NCBI GenBank assembly: GCA_937893155.1
Contig: CALBGU010000169.1
Coordinates: forward strand, 1 to 12,126
Direction: 5' to 3'
Origin: an uncultured Treponema sp.
Lineage (GTDB): Bacteria > Spirochaetota > Spirochaetia > Treponematales > Treponemataceae
Length of the DNA stretch: 12,126 nt
Shown in pieces: positions 8,058 to 12,126 of this stretch. A program made the translations under genes and the position numbers. Each line of letters starts with the position of its first letter. Within the stretch, counting starts at the first letter, position 1. A model generated the notes under the pieces. The model was given only the letters and a program-made list of their open reading frames with translations, was not told the DNA's origin and made no database searches.

Positions 8058-8077
8058 CAAGGGGCTTAAACCCCTTG
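8058..8077 (-). repeat. GC-rich hairpin related to the one at 5181-5203
   Basis: CAAGGGG (8058-8064) pairs with CCCCTTG (8071-8077) around a 6-nt loop. The sequence CAAGGGGCTTAA is identical to the hairpin at 5181. It lies between the methyltransferase stop and the M16 start on the minus strand, where the tail has no T-run. On the + strand it is followed by a T-rich tract, but no + gene precedes it. It could be a weak terminator or a small dispersed palindrome. Confidence 0.5.
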
Positions 8078-8121
8078 TTTCCTCTTTTCTTTGCCGACCT
8101 TTTTTCTTTTAGCTATTCTCT

Positions 8122-8907
8122 TTATTGCTGTTCCTTTTTCAGAATATCCACGATATGCGCACTCGCCCCGAGCAACTCCGCGCGCTCGCAGGTGGCAAGA
8201 TGATATTTCACGAACTGGGCAAACTCGTCCTCATTGAGCGCCGCAAGCTCCCGCCGCATATAATCCGCCGCCCCGTCTGCCGCAATGATTTTTTCGCGCA
8301 CCAGCCCCGCCTTTTCGTTGAGCGCGGCAATATCGTCAAGGCGCACATAACTGTACAGGTCGTCCGCGCCGAAAATGCCGTGAAAATCCTCCGTCAGCGA
8401 CTGCTTTTCCACACATTCCAAAATGTGCCGTTCCTTAAAACAATAGGTGAGCACCGAATATTCATTCATAATGTAGGCAACGAGCAGCCTGCCGTCCGCC
8501 TTCATCACGCGCTTTGCCTCAGAAAGAGCCTTGAGCCGCTCTTCCTCGCGATGCAGATGATAGAGCGGACCGAAGAGCAGCACAACATCAAACGTTTCGC
8601 TCGGCAAAAAATGCAAATCCATCGCGTTTCCCTGCCACGTTTTGACCATCTTGTGCTTGGAGCGAAGCGCGTCGAGATTGCGCTTGACAAGCTCCACCGC
8701 CGTTACGTCAAAGCCCTCTTCGCAGAGCGCGACAGAATAGCGCCCCGTCCCCGCCCCGATGTCGAGGATTTTCACCTCATCGCGCCCCAAAGCCCTAATC
8801 GCCTCGTGAATGTACTTCATCGACGTGATAAACTCAACCTGACCGTGCCGCGTTGAAAGCCGCGGTTCTTCGTTAAACTTGTTGTAATATTTTTCAAGAG
8901 AAGTCAT
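8122..8907 (-). CDS. class I SAM-dependent methyltransferase
   Basis: The 261-residue soluble protein has a Rossmann-type methyltransferase core. Motif I is ILDIGAGTGRY (about residues 47-57, matching DxGxGxG), the acidic residue that binds the SAM ribose is Glu72 in TAVEL, a GNAMDL segment (about 93-98) follows, and FDVVLLFGPLYHL (106-118) is the strand-4 motif. The latter resembles methyltransferases acting on small molecules. The C-terminal third (SLTEDFHGIFGADDLYSY onward) is probably the substrate-recognition part. The substrate cannot be deduced. ATG 8907 is the natural start by length, but no good Shine-Dalgarno or promoter is seen upstream; the upstream DNA is the 21-bp repeat region. 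It may be co-transcribed with the M16 gene. Confidence 0.9.
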   Translation of the reverse strand: MTSLEKYYNKFNEEPRLSTRHGQVEFITSMKYIHEAIRALGRDEVKILDIGAGTGRYSVALCEEGFDVTAVELVKRNLDALRSKHKMVKTWQGNAMDLHFLPSETFDVVLLFGPLYHLHREEERLKALSEAKRVMKADGRLLVAYIMNEYSVLTYCFKERHILECVEKQSLTEDFHGIFGADDLYSYVRLDDIAALNEKAGLVREKIIAADGAADYMRRELAALNEDEFAQFVKYHLATCERAELLGASAHIVDILKKEQQ

Positions 8908-8991
8908 ACCGACATTGTGCAGGATTTACGGTCGAATGTCTAGCCACATCACAAAACACCCCCGCTCCACCTCGTTTTCTCCCTCCCACTG

Positions 8992-9222
8992 TTTTGCGAA
9001 CTGTTGGCAATGCTTTGCGAACTGTCGGCAATGCTTTGCGAAACGTCGGCAATGGTCTGCTAACTCTCGGCAATGCTCTGCGAACTCTCCGCAATGCTTT
9101 GCGAACTGTCGGCAACGAATTGCGGAAGGCTGGCAATGATGTGCGAAACGTCGGCAATGGATTGCGGAACATCGGCAATGGATTGCAAACTGTCTGCAAT
9201 GCTTGTCAAAAAGACGGCAATG
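8992..9222. repeat. array of eleven 21-bp direct repeats with internal dyad symmetry
   Basis: Eleven head-to-tail copies of 21 bp can be aligned without gaps. Their starts are 8992, 9013, 9034, 9055, 9076, 9097, 9118, 9139, 9160, 9181 and 9202. The core is TTGCGAACTGTCGGCAA (17 bp) joined by about TGCT. The core is quasi-palindromic (TTGC..AC.GT..GCAA). The GCAA arm is kept in all eleven, and TGC in the left arm in ten. Copies are degenerate; the last two carry the most change at the promoter end. On the + strand all copies can be read as a 7-residue repeat (LRTVGNA) from about 8994 to a TGA at 9276-9278. Hand-counted substitutions in units 1-10 fall about evenly on the three codon positions (8, 12, 12), which argues against selection for that protein. 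Apart from the promoter at 9203-9231, this gives the content of the 367 bp between the flanking genes. Confidence 0.85.
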
Positions 9223-9231
9223 GTGTAGAAT
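9203..9231 (+). promoter_or_regulatory. promoter of the YD-repeat gene, inside the last repeat units
   Basis: TTGTCA (9203-9208) and TAGAAT (9226-9231) are separated by exactly 17 bp. Transcription would start near 9238, leaving a 37-nt leader with AGGAGG just before the ATG at 9275. The -35 falls in repeat unit 11, where that unit departs most from the consensus. The -10 falls where a twelfth unit would be. Confidence 0.7.
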
Positions 9232-9274
9232 GTTTTTGTAATAGTACAAGACGGGGAGCCGCAGGAGGATTTGA

Positions 9275-10117
9275 ATGAAAAAAGCAATAATAGCCGCGAT
9301 ATTCGCTCTGTTGAGTTCAGTTTCCTTTTCGCAAACGGCGGGCGAAAACGTCTTCAAAGACGTAACCGCAAACGGCAAAACGATTTCGCTTCGGCTGCAC
9401 GTTTTGTCTATCACAGAATACGACAGCGGCGGAAACGAGATTCATCACAAAGAGAGTTACGGCGCAGAACGCTGGACAGAATACGACAGCAGGGGAAACG
9501 TGATTCATTGCAAAAACAGTAGCGGCGCGGAAAAATGGTATGAATACGACAGCAGGGGAAATGAAATTCATTTCAAAAACAGCGGCGGCTTTGAACAATG
9601 GTTTGAATACGACAGCAGGGGAAACAAGATTCATTCTAAAGACAGCGACGGCTTTGAAGAATGGTTTGAATACAACAGAAAGGGCAAGGTCATTCACTGC
9701 AAAAACAGCGATGGAGGTGAATGGCGGTATGAATACGACCGAAATGGGAACGAAATTCATTGCAAAAGCAGCGAAGGCTTTGAGCAATGGTCTGAATACG
9801 ACCGAAAGGGAAACGTGATTCATTACAAAGACAGCGGCGGCTCTGAAGATTGGTCTGCATACGACAAAAAGGGCAACAAGATTTATTGCAAAGACAGCAG
9901 CGGCTCTGAATGGCGGTATGAATACGATGGCAGCGGGAATATGATTCACTGCAAAAACAGCAATGGCGATGAATCGTGGATTGAATACGACAGCAGGGGA
10001 AACGTGATTCATTCTGCATTTCATTACACAAGCCTCGAAGACAGGGAATTTTGGTATGAATACACGTTTTGGGATAACGGCACGGTAAAAACGAAAATCC
10101 GATACAGCACATTTTGA
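9275..10117 (+). CDS. secreted YD-type tandem-repeat protein
   Basis: The 280-residue protein starts with a Sec signal peptide (MKKAIIAAIFALLSSVSFS, cleavage probably near residue 19-20). About 27 residues then lead to nine consecutive 21-residue repeats from residue 47, a degenerate tenth, and a C-terminal strand-rich end (FWYEYTFWDNGTVKTKIRY). The repeat consensus is EYDSRGNVIHCKNSSGxEqW plus one residue. The YDxxGN core resembles RHS/YD repeats and the repeats of spirochaete cell-surface proteins. No catalytic motif is visible. It probably forms a beta-rich surface or periplasmic structure; binding is plausible but unproven. AGGAGG lies 7 nt before the ATG. The ATG overlaps, as ATGA, the stop of an open frame running through the 21-bp repeats. 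The call as secreted repeat protein is firm; function is unknown. Confidence 0.88.
   Translation: MKKAIIAAIFALLSSVSFSQTAGENVFKDVTANGKTISLRLHVLSITEYDSGGNEIHHKESYGAERWTEYDSRGNVIHCKNSSGAEKWYEYDSRGNEIHFKNSGGFEQWFEYDSRGNKIHSKDSDGFEEWFEYNRKGKVIHCKNSDGGEWRYEYDRNGNEIHCKSSEGFEQWSEYDRKGNVIHYKDSGGSEDWSAYDKKGNKIYCKDSSGSEWRYEYDGSGNMIHCKNSNGDESWIEYDSRGNVIHSAFHYTSLEDREFWYEYTFWDNGTVKTKIRYSTF
9413..10042 (+). repeat. 63-bp in-frame tandem repeats (nine full, one degenerate)
   Basis: Units begin every 63 bp from 9413 (residue 47). Each codes for EYD(S/R)(R)GN.IH.K.S.G.E.W with variable positions 5, 9, 12, 14 and 16. Segments such as GAATACGACAGCAGGGG recur exactly in several units, so copies are recent enough to recombine and change copy number in frame. 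Confidence 0.85.
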
Positions 10118-10120
10118 GCC

Positions 10121-10152
10121 GAATTGTCATGCTGAACGTGTTCCAGCATCTC
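10121..10152. repeat. probable dispersed intergenic palindrome
   Basis: The stretch holds ATGCTG (10129-10134) pairing with CAGCAT (10144-10149), and is followed by CTCATTTTT. Sequences of the form TGTCATGCTGAACnTGTT, ending in CAGCATCT, recur between genes in many genomes, from memory. Here it lies just after the YD-repeat gene, where it could also act as a weak terminator. The in-frame reading MLNVFQHL is a common false gene start produced by such elements. No second copy is in this window. Confidence 0.5.
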
Positions 10153-10197
10153 ATTTTTATGTCACATCTCGAAAAATTGATTGAGAGGAGAAAACAA

Positions 10198-10509
10198 ATG
10201 CCTAAATCACTCGCAGAACAGCTCAACGACGCGCGATTGCTCGCCGCAGGTATGAAACAGCACGCCGCAGAACTCGCGCCTATCGGCATAAACGCGGACG
10301 ATATTGCCGCGCTTGAAGCCAAGTTTGAAAAAACGTCCGCGCTCAATTCAAAGCAGGAGCAGCTCAAAGCGGAGCTGAAATCCTGCACCGCCGAGCTGAC
10401 CGACGAATGTAAAGCAATGACCGATTTTGTGAGCGCAATGCGAAAGCGCGTAAAGCTCGTGCTTCCGCAAACGGAATGGAAGGCGTTCGGTATTGCCGCC
10501 ACGCGCTAA
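10198..10509 (+). CDS. small helical protein of unknown function
   Basis: The 103-residue soluble protein is almost entirely helix-forming, with a likely coiled coil from about residue 35 to 80 (ALEAKFEKTSALNSKQEQLK, then AELKSCTAEL and onward). It ends in KLVLPQTEWKAFGIAATR, a tail of the type LPQ.EW..FGI..R that I recall from other uncharacterised bacterial proteins without a named role. No signal peptide, membrane segment or enzyme motif is present. I chose ATG 10198 because AGGAG (10186-10190) lies 7 nt upstream; a longer in-frame reading from 10114 would translate the dispersed palindrome. The TAA stop (10507-10509) overlaps the stop of the convergent GH105 gene. The protein may form a helical bundle or bind a partner, but nothing in the neighbourhood says which. 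Confidence 0.75.
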   Translation: MPKSLAEQLNDARLLAAGMKQHAAELAPIGINADDIAALEAKFEKTSALNSKQEQLKAELKSCTAELTDECKAMTDFVSAMRKRVKLVLPQTEWKAFGIAATR

Positions 10510-11660
10510 TTGAGCAGGCGATATTCGTTGTAGGCAAGGATAAAGGGTCCGACTCCCTTTGCATCGTCCTCAACGACAGGCTCACTCATATAATACTCAA
10601 ACGACCCGTCGCGGCGGCGGTTCGTTTCGGGTCCCAAACCTGCAACAAGGCAAATTCCGCCAAGGCTCATCTTGCCGCCGTCCGTCTTTAAGTATGTTTG
10701 GCAGATGCCCTCAAATGCCTTTTTTCCATACGCGGCATATTCCGCCGGCAAAATCGCAAGCCGTGCGCCTTTCATCAGCGCATACGCCATAATCGCGCTG
10801 CCCGAGGTTTCAAGGTAATTGCCTTTCGCAATGCTGTCGCGGTCGTTTTTGGCGGGGAGCTGATACCACATTCCGCTGTCGTCTTGAAAGTGTATCATTG
10901 CCGCCATAAACTCACAAAAGATGTCTTTGAGTTTGTTCCAATCGTCCGCATTTTTGTCCGCCGCTTTGTTCAGGGTGTCGAGCAATGCCATCGCAAACCA
11001 GCCGAGCGAGCGAAGCCAGAAATTTTGGCTCAAGCCCGTTTCTTTGTCGCACCAAAAACTGTTTCGGCTTGAGTCGTAGGCGTGGTAATACAAGCCCGTT
11101 TCTTTGTCGCGCATAATGCGGTGCACGGTGAAGAACTGGCGGTAAATGTCGGCGGCGTTGCGGCTTTCGTTGTAGCGCGCTTCGTATTCCATATAAAACG
11201 GGAGCGCCATATACAGCCCGTCAAGCCAGATTTGCTGGGGATAGATTTTTTTGTGCCAGAAATTGCCCTCGGTAGTGCGCGGCTGGTGGAGCACTTGGTC
11301 GTAGATGTTGTCGGCGGCTTTTTTGTATTTTTCTTTTCCGGTGAGCGAATAAAGCGTGATGAGGTTTTTCGCGCCGTTCACTTCGTCCACGTTCCACGTG
11401 TCTTTGTGATAGCCGTCAATGGTGCCGTCGTCGTGAATGCGATAATCTTCGTAATAATCGGCGAACGAGAGATATTTTTGGTCTTTTGTGGTGTCGTAGA
11501 ACTCCAAAAGCGAGAGTATCATACAGCCGTCGATGTAATCCCAGCCCGATTTTTTGCCCGCGCGCGCTTTTTCGATGTTCCAAACGGGAATTTCTGCGGT
11601 GGATTTTGTCATCAACTGCTCAATATACGAATCAATAACGTGTGTGTTTATGTGCAACAT
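10506..11660 (-). CDS. GH105 unsaturated rhamnogalacturonyl hydrolase (YteR/YesR-like)
   Basis: The 384-residue protein matches the GH88/GH105 (alpha/alpha)6-barrel family at the usual length. QIWLDGLYMALPF (residues 143-155) contains Asp147, equivalent to the general acid Asp of YteR. TWNVDEVN (88-95) is the second acidic site. DKETGLYYHAYD, SQNFWLRSLGWFAMALLDTL and ETSGSAIMAYAL are the substrate-cleft and helix-pair landmarks, and DGSFEYYMSEPVVEDDAKGVGPFILAYNE is the family C-terminus. These enzymes remove the 4,5-unsaturated uronic acid from disaccharides released by pectate or rhamnogalacturonan lyases. There is no signal peptide, so it acts in the cytoplasm after import. The start at 11660 has a perfect AAGGAG 6 nt upstream. 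No lyase or transporter is in the window. GH88 activity on other unsaturated glycans is the main alternative. Confidence 0.92.
   Translation of the reverse strand: MLHINTHVIDSYIEQLMTKSTAEIPVWNIEKARAGKKSGWDYIDGCMILSLLEFYDTTKDQKYLSFADYYEDYRIHDDGTIDGYHKDTWNVDEVNGAKNLITLYSLTGKEKYKKAADNIYDQVLHQPRTTEGNFWHKKIYPQQIWLDGLYMALPFYMEYEARYNESRNAADIYRQFFTVHRIMRDKETGLYYHAYDSSRNSFWCDKETGLSQNFWLRSLGWFAMALLDTLNKAADKNADDWNKLKDIFCEFMAAMIHFQDDSGMWYQLPAKNDRDSIAKGNYLETSGSAIMAYALMKGARLAILPAEYAAYGKKAFEGICQTYLKTDGGKMSLGGICLVAGLGPETNRRRDGSFEYYMSEPVVEDDAKGVGPFILAYNEYRLLN
11031..11110 (-). repeat. exact 20-bp direct repeat inside the GH105 gene
   Basis: caagcccgtttctttgtcgc occurs at 11031-11050 and again at 11091-11110, 60 bp apart. 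Both copies code for DKETGL in the same frame (FWCDKETGLSQNF and IMRDKETGLYYHA). Confidence 0.9.
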
Positions 11661-11687
11661 TCTTTTCTCCTTGTGTGCTTTGGTAGC

Positions 11688-11716
11688 ATTATACCGCGCG
11701 CAAGGCTGTTTTTTCT
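11688..11716 (-). promoter_or_regulatory. probable promoter of the GH105 gene
   Basis: A perfect TATAAT (11693-11688 on the minus strand) lies 28 bp before the start codon, with transcription expected near 11681. The -35 region at 17 bp (AGAAAA, 11716-11711) is poor, so an activator may be needed. A second TATAAT at 11779-11774, preceded by TGC as an extended -10, is an upstream alternative. Confidence 0.45.
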
Positions 11717-11867
11717 GATTACATTTTGAACATATAACGCTTTTTTCCGCCCGCGAAGGAGCGGTCGACGTTTATTATAGCACGCTCGCACCGATAAGCG
11801 CAATAAAAGCAACCGCATCTCAAACAGCCCAGAAATGCTGTTATCAAAAGTGCAATTTTTTTTATTA

Positions 11868-11896
11868 TTGACAACAGAAAAGACATCTGCTAAAAT
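11868..11896 (+). promoter_or_regulatory. consensus sigma-70 promoter for a small RNA
   Basis: A perfect TTGACA (11868-11873), a 17-bp spacer and TAAAAT (11891-11896): the best promoter match in the window. Transcription should start near 11903. No coding frame follows. Confidence 0.85.
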
Positions 11897-11902
11897 GGAA
11901 TC

Positions 11903-11968
11903 ATAAGGCGATATTTTGATAGTTGCTCGGTTGTTATCCGAGAGGTTACACAAAATATCGCTTTTTTT
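11903..11968 (+). ncRNA. predicted small structured RNA 1 (about 66 nt)
   Basis: The predicted transcript begins about 7 nt after the -10 and ends in seven T (11962-11968). Its ends pair: GCGATATTTTG (11908-11918) with CAAAATATCGC (11951-11961), 11 perfect bp, extendable by a G-T wobble and A-T pairs. Inside, CTCGG (11926-11930) pairs with CCGAG (11938-11942) around the loop TTGTTAT. The remaining single-stranded segments are ATAGTTG and AGGTTACA. It has no start codon with a ribosome site. It is either a free small RNA closed by its own terminator stem or a leader whose terminator encloses a small hairpin. I recognise no known family. Confidence 0.6.
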
Positions 11969-12013
11969 GTATAATTCAATATCCGACACAAAAACATCGT
12001 GAAACTGATTTTC

Positions 12014-12042
12014 TTGTTTTTTTCGCTATCGTGTGTTACAGT
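12014..12042 (+). promoter_or_regulatory. possible promoter of the second RNA-like unit
   Basis: TTGTTT (12014-12019) and TACAGT (12037-12042) are separated by 17 bp. Transcription would start near 12049, exactly where the long hairpin begins. Both hexamers are weak matches. A TATAAT at 11970-11975, just after the first unit's T-run, is another possible -10. Confidence 0.4.
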
Positions 12043-12048
12043 GAAATA

Positions 12049-12126
12049 GAAAAGATTACTGCGGATAGGGGATATTCCGTTATCGTGAATATGTCCTGTT
12101 AAGATACCAGTAATCTTTTCGTTTTT
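12049..12126 (+). ncRNA. predicted small structured RNA 2 (about 78 nt, 3' end at window edge)
   Basis: GAAAAGATTACTG (12049-12061) pairs perfectly with CAGTAATCTTTTC (12108-12120), 13 bp, followed by T5 running into the window end. Inside, GGG-G-ATATTC (12068-12077) pairs with GAATAT-G-TCC (12087-12096), with one G-G mismatch and one G-T wobble, around the loop CGTTATCGT. The plan is the same as in the first unit: long closing stem, internal loop, inner hairpin, T-run. The T-run may continue beyond the window. A long inverted-repeat DNA element is an alternative reading. Confidence 0.5.

Larger units (their letters stand above)
11661..12126. other. 466-bp intergenic region with two RNA-like units and no gene
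   Basis: Left part: minus-strand promoter candidates for GH105 (11688-11716 and 11774-11779) and a small hairpin pairing AACAGC (11823-11828) with GCTGTT (11837-11842). Right part: two consecutive + strand promoter, hairpin, T-run units listed separately. No open frame here has a start site with a Shine-Dalgarno. Confidence 0.7.

Noticed and set aside
8992..9222. CRISPR array
   Set aside because: Units are contiguous 21-bp repeats without spacers, degenerate throughout, and no cas gene is present.
8926..9414. 162-codon minus-strand frame with HCRQFAK heptads
   Set aside because: Produced by the 21-bp repeat length being a multiple of three; it also overlaps the signal peptide region of the YD-repeat gene and has no start signal.
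9317..10024. 235-codon open frame on the minus strand
   Set aside because: It is the antisense of the 63-bp repeats; a repeat free of stops in one unit is free of stops in all.
10114..10197. Upstream extension of the small helical protein
   Set aside because: It would translate the dispersed palindrome (MLNVFQHL); the AGGAG before ATG 10198 decides the start.
11648..11989. 113-codon open frame on the minus strand
   Set aside because: It runs through the GH105 promoter, the consensus + promoter and the whole RNA 1 hairpin, has no Shine-Dalgarno and shows no family motif.
11903..12126. Integron attC sites or a MITE
   Set aside because: No GTTRRRY/RYYYAAC core pairs bound the stems, no integrase is seen, and no target-site duplication flanks either inverted repeat.

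Overview
The window reads like a chromosome segment of a Gram-negative, probably host-associated bacterium. A Treponema-like spirochaete is my best guess. It rests on the mix of genes (PqqL-type M16 peptidases, an AGCS symporter, a small COG2426-type exporter, a YD-repeat secreted protein, a GH105 glycosidase) and on the style of the intergenic repeats. There is no rRNA or marker gene here to prove it. Most genes have purine-rich Shine-Dalgarno sites, and promoters of sigma-70 type are easy to see.

Layout. 1-2369 (+) is the 3' part of an M16 metallopeptidase gene whose catalytic N-terminus lies off the window. 2467-2901 holds a strong promoter, a structured leader, a short ribosome-hibernation factor gene and a bidirectional terminator. 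2928-4406 (-) encodes an AGCS sodium:amino-acid symporter whose short leader contains a terminator-like hairpin. 4565-5044 (+) is a divergent small exporter gene that may be read from a leaderless mRNA. 5230-8031 (-) encodes a complete, secreted M16 peptidase paralogous to the first gene, and 8122-8907 (-) a SAM-dependent methyltransferase upstream of it. 8992-9222 is an array of eleven 21-bp repeats ending at a promoter. That promoter drives 9275-10117 (+), a secreted protein made of 21-residue YD-type repeats. 10198-10509 (+) is a small helical protein of unknown function whose stop overlaps the stop of the convergent 10506-11660 (-) GH105 glycosidase gene. 11661-12126 has no gene but contains two consecutive promoter-hairpin-T-run units on the + strand that look like small structured RNAs.

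How it fits together. The proteins do not form one obvious pathway. The two M16 proteins are probably periplasmic or surface processing peptidases. The symporter and exporter are divergent, each with its own promoter. The GH105 enzyme is cytoplasmic and would finish degradation of imported pectin-derived disaccharides. The most unusual material is non-coding: the twin RNA-like units at the right end, the 21-bp dyad-symmetric array before the YD-repeat gene, and the leader hairpin of the symporter gene.
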